NCBI GenBank assembly: GCA_012514445.1
Contig: JAAZAI010000343.1
Coordinates: 1-13,992, forward strand
Origin: Lentisphaerota bacterium
GTDB taxonomy: Bacteria; Verrucomicrobiota; Kiritimatiellia; RFP12; UBA3636
Reading direction: 5' to 3'
Length of the DNA: 13,992 nt
The notes under the pieces are model-generated. The model did not search any database and was not told the origin of the DNA. It saw nothing but the letters and a program-made list of their open reading frames with translations. Shown one piece after another: positions 6,904 through 13,913 of this stretch. Numbering within the stretch: position 1 is the first letter of the stretch; each line of letters opens with the position of its first letter. A program made the position numbers and the translations under genes.

Positions 6904-6917
6904 GCCAGGCCCTTGGC
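6904..6917 (+). repeat. Hairpin element, weak copy (loop GGCCCT)
   Basis: GCCA-GGCCCT-TGGC carries the conserved CA-GGCCCT-TG core with a short stem. Upstream at 6886-6892 is TCGCGAA, part of the module that precedes better copies. Confidence 0.45.
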
Positions 6918-6951
6918 GGAGTACCAACCCGGCTACGACGGGTTGCCCGGC

Positions 6952-6995
6952 GGCGCGCAGGGCCTGCGCGCCCTGGGGTAAATGCTTCGCGAGCA
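6952..6995 (-). repeat. Hairpin element with upstream module
   Basis: On the minus strand TGCTCGCGAAGC (6995-6984) is followed 11 bases later by the hairpin GGCGCGCA-GGCCC-TGCGCGCC (6972-6952), an 8-bp perfect stem. The same module and spacing precede the hairpin at 10011-10040 on the plus strand. Confidence 0.75.
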
Positions 6996-7014
6996 GGCTC
7001 CCGCAGGTGTTGCT

Positions 7015-7044
7015 CTCTTCCCGCAAGCAGTCTCTGCTTGCGGG
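7015..7044 (+). repeat. Hairpin element, 11-bp stem
   Basis: CCCGCAAGCAG (7020-7030) and CTGCTTGCGGG (7034-7044) are perfectly complementary around TCT. It is preceded by CTCTTC and shares the 10-mer CTCTTCCCGC with the element at 10008-10017. Its loop has drifted from GGCCCT to a GTCTC-like sequence. Confidence 0.75.
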
Positions 7045-7052
7045 CGGGGGGC

Positions 7053-7073
7053 GGCGCACAGGGCCTGCGCGCC
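7053..7073 (-). repeat. Second copy of the 6952-6972 hairpin
   Basis: This matches 6952-6972 at 20 of 21 positions in the same orientation, 101 bp further on. The single change (A at 7058) introduces one stem mismatch. The shared sequence extends a few bases on each side (GCGGCGC...CGCGCCCT). Confidence 0.75.
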
Positions 7074-7082
7074 CTTCGTATC

Positions 7083-7106
7083 GATTACGACCAGGATTAC
7101 GATCAG
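7083..7106. repeat. 12-bp tandem duplication
   Basis: GATTACGACCAG is followed directly by GATTACGATCAG, one mismatch in 12. Each unit is itself two related hexamers (GATTAC, GAYCAG). It is followed by GTCGACGAAGCTCGCGACAAAG spread over 7119-7140, whose end resembles the GACAAAG array at 13914. Confidence 0.75.
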
Positions 7107-7199
7107 GACTTTGTTGGAGTCGACGAAGCTCGCGACAAAGATTGAAGACAGCTTCCAACCCCCGGAAAAAACGCAATCATGTCACTTTCCTGGCACGCG

Positions 7200-7214
7200 C
7201 CGGGCTCAGCCCGG
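7200..7214 (-). terminator. Small hairpin containing the aminopeptidase stop codon
   Basis: CCGGGC-TCA-GCCCGG is a perfect 6-bp stem whose loop is the TGA stop on the minus strand. No T-run follows closely, so termination is doubtful; it may only mark the 3' end. Confidence 0.3.
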
Positions 7215-9875
7215 TTGGCTGTCGGACCGCTCCAGCATCTGCGCAAGACGTCCGTGGATGCTGGGGAACTGCACGGGGTTGAATGAATCCGCGAGGCGCT
7301 CGAGCATCGCGAGGACTTGGTCGCGCAGGGGCTCGTCCATGGCCTCGACCAGTTGAAACGCACCGACGACGACAAGCGCAACGTATTCGTTGACCGGCGC
7401 CAGCTTGCGGATCGTCGCCTCCGCCCAGGCCAGCCCGGCGTCCGTCCAGAGCTGCGCGTTGTTCGCGGCCATCGCCGCGTACAGCGAGCGGCTGTGCCCG
7501 GGATGGTCCATTCGGAACGCGGGATCCGACTCCTCCCACGCGATCGCGGCGAAGACGTCGGGCGCCGGCGAACCGGCCACGACCTGCAGATAGGCGCCGT
7601 AGGCGGCAACGTGCGGGCGGCAGAGCGCGCGCAGCGCGGCCATGACCTCTTGACGGCGCGGCGACGCGGTGCGAAGGAGCGCCTGCGCCGCGGCAAGACG
7701 GTCGCCGATGCACGAGGCCGTTTCGAAGAGATCCACGAGCGCGGCGACCGCCTTCTCCCCTTCCGTCTCGGCGAGGAGCATCGCGAGCGCCGTCACGAGC
7801 GAGCGCCGCGGGATCGCCACGGCGAGCGGCTCGTCGGCCCGGCTCTTCCGGGCCTTGGCGAAGGCCCGCAGCAGGGCGGCCTCGCCCAGGGACGCGGCCA
7901 CGCGCCGCCGCAGCGCGCGCGCCGCCGCATTGCGTTCGCGCGGACGCGGCAGGTAGTCGCGGTCGAGCATCTCCTCGGAGACGGTCAGCAGACGCGCGCG
8001 GATGCCGGGAGGCAGCGAGGCGTCCGCCAGCACGGCCGGGAAGAGCGCCAGCCACTGCGCGGCGGGTTCGTGCGCGGGATCGGCGATCGTGGCGGCCATC
8101 TCGCGATCGGCCAGCCGACGCATGGCGTCCACGCGGCCGACGAGGAACGGAGACTTCAGCGCCGCCTCCGCCAGCATCGCCGGGGTGGACGTCGCGTCCT
8201 CGAACGCGCCGTAGAAGGCGCCGCCGCTGTTCCAGTCGAGGAACGCCGGAGGCGCGTCGACGTCTTCGAAGACGAACTCGGCCGCCTCGCAGTCCAGCAC
8301 GAGCGTGCGGTCCACGGACGGCATCGGCGCCCCGGCGGCGTCCACGCCCGTGACGTGGAACGGCACGGTGAACCAACCGCCCGGTCCGCCGCGGCGGCGT
8401 TGGGACAACGCCACGACGAGCCGGCGCGAGGCCGGTTCGTGGCGCCAGGCGCCGCGCAGCGAAGGGTAGCCGATGGTGAAGAGCCATTCGTGGAAGAAGG
8501 CGTCGAGATCGCGATCCGAGAACCGGCGGAAGGCGGCGAGAAACTGGTCGGTGTCCGCGTTGCCGCCGTTGTATTCGGTGAAGTACCACGACACGGCTTC
8601 TTCGTAGCGTTCGGCGCCCATCAGCTCGCGCAGCATCCCGAGGACCTCCGGCGCCTTGACGTAGGTGACGCCGTCGACGACTTCGTCGGGGTGGTTGAAG
8701 CCTTCGCGGACGATGCGCCCCATCTTGCCGGCGTCTTCGACGGCGAGCGGACCTTGCAAAGGGCCGCGCATCGAATCGAGATCGGAGAGGCGCATGAGCT
8801 CGGTTCCGAACTTGTCGGCCAGGTACTCGCGCTCGATGTTGACGGTGAACGCCTCGTTGAGCCACATGTCGAAGGGCGTCTCCATCGTGACGTCGCTGCC
8901 GCAGTGGTTGTGCTCGAACTCGTGGAGGATGACGCCGTACGCGTACACGAGGCGGCGGTCGGGCGTCCACTCGTCGATGAGCGCGGCCTCGGTGATGATC
9001 GTCGTGTTGCCGACGTTCTCCATGCCGCCGAAGTTGGACTTCTCCATGCAGATGGTTCGGTAGCATTCGCGGCGGTAGTCGTAGCCGAGGCGCCGCGCGT
9101 GCCAGCGCACGGCGTCCTGGAGGATCGCCATGGGCAGGCGCGCGCCGGCCGTCTTGCCGGGCGGGACGAGGTACTCGAGGCGGATGGTCCGGCCGAAGTC
9201 GGTCATCACGGAATCGGCCAGCACGTCCCACGTCCCGGCGGCCGCGATGAACAGGTACGGCGGCATGGGAATCGTGTTGACGTAGGTGATTCGCATCCGC
9301 TCCGGCTTGCCCGGAACGGGCACGGGAACGCCGTCGGGATTGGTCTCGCGGCAGACGTCGCCGTTGGTGATCAGGTGCGTGTAGCGGGAAGAGCCTTCGA
9401 GCGTCGTGCGCCACGTGCACTTGGCCGTGCAGTCGTCGACGACGGGCATGATGCGCTGGAAGCCCCACTGCTGGCATTGCGAGATCATCTGCGGAGGCGC
9501 GCCGGGGGGCGTGGTGTCGTAGTAGAGCCCGTCGAGGACGTTGTGCGTCGGGCGGCAAGTGGCGCGGATGGCGAGGGCGAGAGCCTCGCCGGTCTGGCAT
9601 TCATGCGGCAGGACGATCTCGAGCCGGTTCTCGCGCTTGAAATAGACCGAGTCGAGAGCGCGCGTCGTGCCATCGGCGTTGACGAGCTGAACGTCTCCGA
9701 TCTCGAGCGCCTGGGCGTCGAGGGAGACCGAGCGGAGCGTTTCGCGCGCGGTCAAATGGAGCGTCTCGACGCCTTCGACGCGGTCGTCGAAGAAGTCGAG
9801 TTTCAAGTCCACGTGGGTGAGCTGGACGGGCGGTCTGCGGTAGTCGTGACGATTGTAGCGGAAGGTTGCGCTCAT
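7206..9875 (-). CDS. pepN: PepN-like M1 family zinc aminopeptidase
   Basis: An 889-residue protein without signal peptide, so cytoplasmic, close to the length of E. coli PepN (870). The N-terminal beta domain starts FRYNRHDYRRPPVQLTHVDL as in PepN. The catalytic domain has GGMEN (283-287, exopeptidase motif, usually GAMEN), HEFEH (318-322) and the third zinc ligand E341 exactly 18 residues after the second His. Y405 in TYVKAPEVLGML aligns with the catalytic Tyr of 'VYEKGAEVIRMM'. The C-terminal half is alpha-helical, as expected. It removes N-terminal residues from peptides. The stretch after HEXXH (NHCGSDVTMETPFDMWLNEAFT) departs from the common QWFGNLVTM...NEGFA. No Shine-Dalgarno precedes the ATG; the bases just upstream are CACCTCC. 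Repeat islands flank the gene on both sides. Confidence 0.92.
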   Translation of the reverse strand: MSATFRYNRHDYRRPPVQLTHVDLKLDFFDDRVEGVETLHLTARETLRSVSLDAQALEIGDVQLVNADGTTRALDSVYFKRENRLEIVLPHECQTGEALALAIRATCRPTHNVLDGLYYDTTPPGAPPQMISQCQQWGFQRIMPVVDDCTAKCTWRTTLEGSSRYTHLITNGDVCRETNPDGVPVPVPGKPERMRITYVNTIPMPPYLFIAAAGTWDVLADSVMTDFGRTIRLEYLVPPGKTAGARLPMAILQDAVRWHARRLGYDYRRECYRTICMEKSNFGGMENVGNTTIITEAALIDEWTPDRRLVYAYGVILHEFEHNHCGSDVTMETPFDMWLNEAFTVNIEREYLADKFGTELMRLSDLDSMRGPLQGPLAVEDAGKMGRIVREGFNHPDEVVDGVTYVKAPEVLGMLRELMGAERYEEAVSWYFTEYNGGNADTDQFLAAFRRFSDRDLDAFFHEWLFTIGYPSLRGAWRHEPASRRLVVALSQRRRGGPGGWFTVPFHVTGVDAAGAPMPSVDRTLVLDCEAAEFVFEDVDAPPAFLDWNSGGAFYGAFEDATSTPAMLAEAALKSPFLVGRVDAMRRLADREMAATIADPAHEPAAQWLALFPAVLADASLPPGIRARLLTVSEEMLDRDYLPRPRERNAAARALRRRVAASLGEAALLRAFAKARKSRADEPLAVAIPRRSLVTALAMLLAETEGEKAVAALVDLFETASCIGDRLAAAQALLRTASPRRQEVMAALRALCRPHVAAYGAYLQVVAGSPAPDVFAAIAWEESDPAFRMDHPGHSRSLYAAMAANNAQLWTDAGLAWAEATIRKLAPVNEYVALVVVGAFQLVEAMDEPLRDQVLAMLERLADSFNPVQFPSIHGRLAQMLERSDSQPG

Positions 9876-9926
9876 GGAGGTGCGAGGGTCTTTGGGCCAG
9901 CAGAAGAGGAGAAAGTGCCCAAGAAG

Positions 9927-9958
9927 CTTGCTGGCAAGGGCCTGCCAGCAAGAAGAGA
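9927..9958 (-). repeat. Hairpin element, 10-bp stem, loop GGCCCT
   Basis: CTTGCTGGCA (9927-9936) and TGCCAGCAAG (9943-9952) are perfect complements. Read on the minus strand the loop is GGCCCT and the stem is preceded by CTCTTC (9958-9953), as in the elements at 7015 and 10008. Confidence 0.8.
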
Positions 9959-9988
9959 GTAAAACCTACGGATGACTCCTTACTCCAT

Positions 9989-10040
9989 GCTCGCGAAGCT
10001 TTTACACTCTTCCCGCGCCCAGGCCCTTGGGCGCGGGAAA
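9989..10040 (+). repeat. Hairpin element, 12-bp stem, with upstream module
   Basis: TGCTCGCGAAGC (9989-10000), a 10-base spacer ending in CTC, then TTCCCGCGCCCA (10011-10022), loop GGCCCT, and TGGGCGCGGGAA (10029-10040). The stem is perfect. Orientation is opposite to the copy at 6952-6995. It lies just downstream of the secreted-protein gene and could act on that gene's mRNA 3' end. Confidence 0.85.
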
Positions 10041-10074
10041 TCCGTCCACACTGCTTCGCGCCGGGCGCTCTTCC

Positions 10075-11973
10075 TTACTCGGCGGCGGGGGCCGCAGGAG
10101 CGTCCGCCTCGTCGTCCTCGTCGTCGATCACGACAATGTCTTCCGCGTCGTCGTCTTCGACGCCCGCCTTTTCGCTAAGCGCCTCGGCCTCGAAGGCGGC
10201 CTGGGCGGCAGCGTCCTGGGCGGCGAAATCGGTGAACATCTTGACGAACCACTTGAACTCGGCGGCGGAGAGGTTCATCGAGGCCTTCACGGCGGGGCCC
10301 TCGGCCCATGCCGCCATCGTCAGGCCGCCCGGGGCGGCGTCCGGCAGCGCCGCGAAAACCTTGGCGACGTCCTCGCCGTCCTCGCCGATCGCCGAGGCGA
10401 TCCGGGCGCCATAGTGGCGGATCATCGAGCTCAGGGAGAGGGAGAACGTCTCGAACGGCTTCGCGGTGGACCCTGCGGGCATCACCGCCGCGATGCGAGC
10501 GGCGAGCGCGGCGCCGTCGCCGGCCGCCGGGGCCTCGTAGTCGGAGCCGACCGCGCGGCACACCGCAGCCAAGACGTCGCCCTCGAGCTTGTAGGCGCCC
10601 TCGACCGAACGGCCCATCAAGGCGTCGAGCACCTTGAACACCGTCTCCATCTCCTCGGGGCCGGTCTCGTCGCCTTCCTCGCCGAACTTCGCGTCGAGGA
10701 ACTTGAAGAGCGAGACGAAATCGAAGCCCATCTTGCCCGCCGCGGCGTCGAAGGAGGCGAACTTCTGCTCGGGCACAAGCGTGCCGACCATCGAGAAGAA
10801 ATCGGCATAGAGCCGGCCGTTCGCGGCCAGGTACTTCGCGGGATCCGCGGACGCCGTCTTCGAGGCGACCACCATGCGGCCCTGCTTGTCGCGGTCGACG
10901 AACATCACGCTCGCGCCCGCCTGCTTCGTGAGGGAGACCAGCCCGGAGAGGAGGGACTCGGCCTGCTTGCGAATCGCCTCGTCCTTGATCTGGGGCAGGA
11001 GCGTCTTGGCGACGAGATCCATGGACGTCTCGGTGTCGTAGCTCATCTGGCCGCAGTTGCCGATCGCGACGAACAGGTCGGCCGAGGCCGGGACGGCGTC
11101 ATAGAGCTTGGGGTCGACGGGCACGGCCTTTGCCATGATCCCGCCCAGGTCGCTGCCCGGCGCGAATCCGCAGGAAACGCCCACGCTGATGCCGCGGGCG
11201 ATGTCGGCGCCGAGGCCGACGACCATCGAGTCGATCTGTTCGAGCATCTTGGCGGAAGCCTCCATCGAGGCCTGCTGGTAGCTCTCGAGCGCCGTCTTCC
11301 AGGCGTTCGTCTCGACCGGCTGGTCCGTCATCGAGGCCATTTCCGCCGCCATCTGCTTCTGCATCTGGTTCATGCCCGTCATGAACTCGCCGTATTTCTG
11401 GAGGACGGCCTTTCCGTAGTCGATCTCGACGGCCATGCCGTCGAGCTTCGATTTCAGCGTCCCGGCCATCTCGCCGGCGGCGAGCTTGACGGTCGCCGGG
11501 CTGTCGCCCCAGACCGCGTAGCCGCCCTGGACCACGGCGAACAGCGTGTCATCGGCCGTGTAGGCGCCGTCAACGGCGTTCGTGGCGCCGCGCGACTTGA
11601 GATAGTCCTCTTCCGGGCCCGAGACGGGCACGTAGATCGCGAACGCGAGGTTCGTCGCCATCCCCGCCATCGACACGGCGAACGCCTCCGCCTCCATGCC
11701 CTTGAAGTCGGGCAGCGCCGTCTTGTAATAGACGACCGCGCCCATGGGCTTCGATTGATCGGCCATGCCGAAGGTCTGCGTGACCACCTGCTGCAGGCCG
11801 CCCATGGCCATCATGCCGATCATGGGCTGCTCGGCGAGGATGCCCAGCGCGGAGGCCGCGGAGCCCACGTCGTTCAGGCTCGAGAAACGCGCCGAACCCA
11901 GTTTCACGTAATCCGCCGGCGCGCAAAGCGCGGCAAGAACGACACACAGCGACACCGCTGTCTTGTTTTGCAT
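10075..11973 (-). CDS. Large secreted protein of unknown function with acidic C-terminal tail
   Basis: A 632-residue protein that I do not recognise. It starts with a signal peptide (MQNKTAVSLCVVLAALCAPA, cleavage before DYVKLG). The mature protein is rich in Ala, Met, Asp and Glu, with a Met-rich stretch near the start (EQPMIGMMAMGG) and another at about 210-225 (GEFMTGMNQMQKQMAAEM). No transmembrane helix is evident. The tail from about residue 600 is strongly acidic (EDDDAEDIVVIDDEDDEADA) and ends in an Ala/Pro stretch. The organisation suggests a periplasmic or surface protein of two similar alpha/beta halves, but this is not proven. The ATG at 11973 is chosen because GAGG lies 6 bases upstream; the frame also opens four codons earlier at 11985. 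Repeat hairpins follow its stop, and a nested palindrome lies upstream. Confidence 0.75.
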   Translation of the reverse strand: MQNKTAVSLCVVLAALCAPADYVKLGSARFSSLNDVGSAASALGILAEQPMIGMMAMGGLQQVVTQTFGMADQSKPMGAVVYYKTALPDFKGMEAEAFAVSMAGMATNLAFAIYVPVSGPEEDYLKSRGATNAVDGAYTADDTLFAVVQGGYAVWGDSPATVKLAAGEMAGTLKSKLDGMAVEIDYGKAVLQKYGEFMTGMNQMQKQMAAEMASMTDQPVETNAWKTALESYQQASMEASAKMLEQIDSMVVGLGADIARGISVGVSCGFAPGSDLGGIMAKAVPVDPKLYDAVPASADLFVAIGNCGQMSYDTETSMDLVAKTLLPQIKDEAIRKQAESLLSGLVSLTKQAGASVMFVDRDKQGRMVVASKTASADPAKYLAANGRLYADFFSMVGTLVPEQKFASFDAAAGKMGFDFVSLFKFLDAKFGEEGDETGPEEMETVFKVLDALMGRSVEGAYKLEGDVLAAVCRAVGSDYEAPAAGDGAALAARIAAVMPAGSTAKPFETFSLSLSSMIRHYGARIASAIGEDGEDVAKVFAALPDAAPGGLTMAAWAEGPAVKASMNLSAAEFKWFVKMFTDFAAQDAAAQAAFEAEALSEKAGVEDDDAEDIVVIDDEDDEADAPAAPAAE

Positions 11974-11989
11974 AGAGAACCTCATTTCA

Positions 11990-12053
11990 GGTTGATGGAC
12001 AATCCCCAGACACGGGCTGCAGCCCGCATTGTCCCGTGCATTCTACATCAACC
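11990..12053. repeat. Nested inverted repeats in the leader of the secreted-protein gene
   Basis: Outer arms GGTTGATG (11990-11997) and CATCAACC (12046-12053), second arms GGACAAT (11997-12003) and ATTGTCC (12028-12034), and an inner 14-bp perfect palindrome CGGGCTGCAGCCCG (12013-12026). All three levels are exact. It sits 17 bases upstream of the ATG at 11973, so it would be in the mRNA leader or cover the promoter. Confidence 0.7.
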
Positions 12054-12117
12054 CCGCCGTTCGAGACAAGAAGATTGCGCGGAGGCGCGGAGATGCATGT
12101 CGGAGGTGCTTGTCCCG

Positions 12118-12146
12118 GGTGGGCGTCAACATCGTTGCCGCCCACC
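12118..12146. repeat. 8-bp GC hairpin
   Basis: GGTGGGCG (12118-12125) and CGCCCACC (12139-12146) are perfect complements around 13 bases. It abuts the heptamer repeats. Confidence 0.6.
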
Positions 12147-12173
12147 AGGGTTCAGGAGTCAGGGTTCAGGCTT
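12146..12173. repeat. Four tandem heptamers, CAGGNNT
   Basis: CAGGGTT, CAGGAGT, CAGGGTT and CAGGCTT follow one another without gaps, giving a 14-bp duplication with 12 of 14 identical. The period equals that of the arrays at 6631 and 13845. Confidence 0.8.
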
Positions 12174-12253
12174 ACCGGTACTTATACGGTTTTTCAGCCA
12201 AACGGCGACGCATGGGACGCACTCCCGAAAGTCAATACGTGATGATCTATTCC

Positions 12254-12282
12254 TTGCCGCCAGGCCGGGCTTGTGGTAGTCT
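12254..12282 (+). promoter_or_regulatory. Candidate promoter of the glycosidase-like gene
   Basis: TTGCCG (12254-12259) and TAGTCT (12277-12282) are 17 bases apart. Predicted transcription begins near 12289, giving a leader of about 25 bases before the ATG at 12314. No clear Shine-Dalgarno is present. Confidence 0.4.
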
Positions 12283-12313
12283 TCCGCCAATAACCCAGTC
12301 ATTCCTCGAAACC

Positions 12314-13897
12314 ATGCAGACAATTTCCATCGACCTCATCGTCTTGTCGATGCCGGAGGCTGCCTCGCCGATGGTCGTGCGCGTCGGCGACGTTTTCGCG
12401 CGGCAGATCGCCCGGAGGTGTCCGGCACGGATTGTCGCTTCGGGACCGGCACCGCTCATCGTGGCACTGGCCGTGGAGCCCGGCATCGGCGCCGAAGGGT
12501 TCCGCATCGAAGACCGTTCCGGCGGCGGCGTCAAGATCGTCGGCAACGATACGCGGGGCCTGCTCTACGGGGTGGGGAAGTTCCTTCGCGCGAGCCGCTA
12601 CGAGCGGGACGGGTTCGTGCCCGGCTCGTGGCGGGGTTCGTCGGTTCCGTGGAAGCCCGTGCGCGGAATCTACTTCGCAACCCATTTCCACAACTTCTAC
12701 CACGAAGCCCCGGTCGAGGAGATCGAGGACTACGTTGAGGATCTCGCGCTGTGGGGATTTAACGAACTGTTGGTCTGGTACGATCTGCACCACTTCAACG
12801 GGCCCGACGATCCCGAGGCCGTCGCCTTCCGGGAACGCCTGCGAGCCGTGATGGCGACCGCCCGGCGGATCGGCATGGACGTGTCGCTGGGAGTCATCGG
12901 CAACGAGGGCTATGCCGATTCGCCCGAGGCGCTGCGGGCCACGCCGGGCGCGGGGCGCGGCGGCTATTATCCGTGCGGGGTCTGCCCGAGCCGTCCCGAG
13001 GGGATGGCGTACCTCCTCGAGACCATGGGGATCACCTTCGACTGGGTCGCCGATCTCTCGCCGCGGTCGATCTGGGTCTGGCCTTACGACCAGGGTAGCT
13101 GCGGCTGCGAGGCGTGCCGCCCCTGGGGTTCCCAGGGCTTCATGACCTGCGTCGAGCGCATTGGCGGGCTCGCGCGGGCGAAGCTGCCGGGCGCGAAGCT
13201 CGCCGTCTCCACCTGGTTCATGGATCCGCAGGAGATCGCCGCCGTCATGGAGCGGCTGTCGCGCCAGCCCGGCCTGGCGGACCGCCTGATCGTCGAGGGG
13301 CCCGTTCCCGCCGCCGTGGCCGCCCTCGGGCTCCCGGTGGTCGGGTTTCCGGAGATCGGCATGCACGAGACCTTCCCGTGGGGCGGGTTCGGAGCCACGC
13401 CGCTGCCGGCCCGCGCGCAATTGCAATGGGATCGGGTCAAGAGCCAGGTCGCGGGCGGCTTTCCCTATTCCGAAGGCATCTACGAGGACATCACGAAAGC
13501 GGTTTACAGCCAGTTCTACTGGAGCGACCGACCTGTCGGCGGAGACGGGCGCAGGCACATACCGCGGTCTCTTCACGCCGAACATGATCAAGGAGTCCCG
13601 CTGGTACCACGTACGTGTGCAATGGGACTGCGTCAACAAGCCGACGATCCACGTGGACGGCGTCGAGAAGTCGTTCACCGACGCCGCCGCAAACACGGAC
13701 ACTTCCTACATCGGCCCCTACTTCAATGTCGGAGTCCGGCTGGGCATCGGGGTCGCCTCCACGGTCGGCTACGTGCTCCTCGACGAACTGCGTCTCTGCG
13801 TGACGCCCCCGCCGCCCGGCACGGTGGTGGTGGTACGGTGAGGCCTTTACACTTAGTCCCTTACACTTACTCCCTACACTTAGTCCCTTACGCTTAG
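12314..13897 (+). CDS. Glycoside hydrolase-like protein (alpha-glucuronidase/GH20-type), 3' end replaced
   Basis: The frame from ATG 12314 encodes 527 residues, of which about the first 406 look natural. Residues 1-115 form the small alpha/beta N-terminal domain typical of GH67/GH20-type glycosidases (EGFRIEDR, VKIVGNDTRGLLYGVGKFLR). RGIYFATHFHNFY (117-129) opens the catalytic-type barrel, with GFNELLVWYDLHHFNG, a CG-C--C cluster (263-268, GSCGCEACRPWG) and PYSEGIYEDITKAVYSQFYW (384-403). After YWSDRP the sequence becomes an Arg/His-rich tail with no protein character, because from about 13530 the DNA encodes a LamG-type domain in another frame. The usual C-terminal region of the family is missing. 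There is no signal peptide. The frame is open from 12029, but residues before 12314 are nonsense. Substrate is unknown, and activity is doubtful. Confidence 0.6.
   Translation: MQTISIDLIVLSMPEAASPMVVRVGDVFARQIARRCPARIVASGPAPLIVALAVEPGIGAEGFRIEDRSGGGVKIVGNDTRGLLYGVGKFLRASRYERDGFVPGSWRGSSVPWKPVRGIYFATHFHNFYHEAPVEEIEDYVEDLALWGFNELLVWYDLHHFNGPDDPEAVAFRERLRAVMATARRIGMDVSLGVIGNEGYADSPEALRATPGAGRGGYYPCGVCPSRPEGMAYLLETMGITFDWVADLSPRSIWVWPYDQGSCGCEACRPWGSQGFMTCVERIGGLARAKLPGAKLAVSTWFMDPQEIAAVMERLSRQPGLADRLIVEGPVPAAVAALGLPVVGFPEIGMHETFPWGGFGATPLPARAQLQWDRVKSQVAGGFPYSEGIYEDITKAVYSQFYWSDRPVGGDGRRHIPRSLHAEHDQGVPLVPRTCAMGLRQQADDPRGRRREVVHRRRRKHGHFLHRPLLQCRSPAGHRGRLHGRLRAPRRTASLRDAPAARHGGGGTVRPLHLVPYTYSLHLVPYA
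13530..13841 (+). pseudogene. C-terminal fragment of a LamG/concanavalin A-like lectin domain protein
   Basis: In the frame of the TGA at 13839-13841, the sequence from about 13530 reads DLSAETGAGTYRGLFTPN, then SRWYHVRVQWD, PTIHVDGVEKSFTD, FNVGVRLGIG and GYVLLDELRLCV. This is the second half of a LamG-like jellyroll (WYHv.v..d...-.iyvDG......-iG......-.g.iDElr), usually found at the end of large secreted proteins. It has no start or ribosome-binding site and is fused out of frame to the glycosidase-like gene; it is shifted +1 relative to that frame. The upstream part of its original gene is absent. Confidence 0.7.
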
Positions 13898-13913
13898 TCC
13901 CTTACGCTTAGTC
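13845..13913. repeat. Five tandem 14-bp units, directly after the lectin stop
   Basis: The units are CTTTACACTTAGTC, CCTTACACTTACTC, CCTACACTTAGTC (13 bp), CCTTACGCTTAGTC and CCTTACGCTTAGTC. Each is a pair of heptamer-like halves. The array starts 3 bases after the stop of the lectin fragment, and the glycosidase frame ends inside it at 13897. The TTTACACT start resembles 10002-10009. Confidence 0.85.

Larger units (their letters stand above)
6511..7205. other. 695-bp non-coding repeat island
   Basis: No reading frame here resembles a protein on either strand. The short frames are composition artefacts, and several read through the palindromes. The stretch holds a 14-bp tandem duplication (6631-6658), a 14-bp perfect hairpin (6819-6852), four GC hairpins (6904-7073) and a 12-bp tandem duplication (7083-7106). 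It must also contain the promoter of the barrel gene, which I could not place confidently. Confidence 0.6.
9876..10074. other. Non-coding repeat island upstream of the aminopeptidase
   Basis: About 200 bp between two minus-strand genes. It is almost entirely made of two hairpin elements and their modules. I see no convincing promoter for the aminopeptidase here, so it may be cotranscribed with the upstream gene or use a promoter I cannot recognise. Confidence 0.5.
11974..12313. other. 340-bp non-coding divergent intergenic region
   Basis: It lies between the divergently transcribed secreted-protein gene and the glycosidase gene. It holds a nested palindrome (11990-12053), a GC hairpin (12118-12146), heptamer tandem repeats (12146-12173) and a promoter candidate (12254-12282). 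Extending the glycosidase frame back through it (to 12029) gives Arg-rich sequence with no protein character. Confidence 0.6.

Noticed and set aside
6904..7075. CRISPR array
   Set aside because: The hairpins are irregularly spaced, vary in stem sequence and differ in orientation. There are no uniform repeats with spacers and no cas genes.
6585..7356. Small frames in the repeat island
   Set aside because: They are built from palindromes and tandem repeats, with no ribosome-binding sites or protein-like composition.
7177..9962. Frames of over 800 codons on both strands over the aminopeptidase gene
   Set aside because: The HEXXH...E frame is unambiguous. The others are low-complexity Arg/Val-rich shadows caused by high GC.
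12174..12198. Intrinsic terminator (ACCG...CGGTTTTT)
   Set aside because: The stem is only 4 bp and no gene ends upstream of it on that strand.
10027..12279. 750-codon plus-strand frame antisense to the secreted-protein gene
   Set aside because: It is His/Arg/Leu-rich, passes through a repeat hairpin and a non-coding region, and opposes a gene with a good signal peptide and ribosome-binding site.
12029..12313. Upstream extension of the glycosidase frame
   Set aside because: The residues are Arg-rich and repeat-derived, and the frame crosses a hairpin, heptamer repeats and the promoter candidate.
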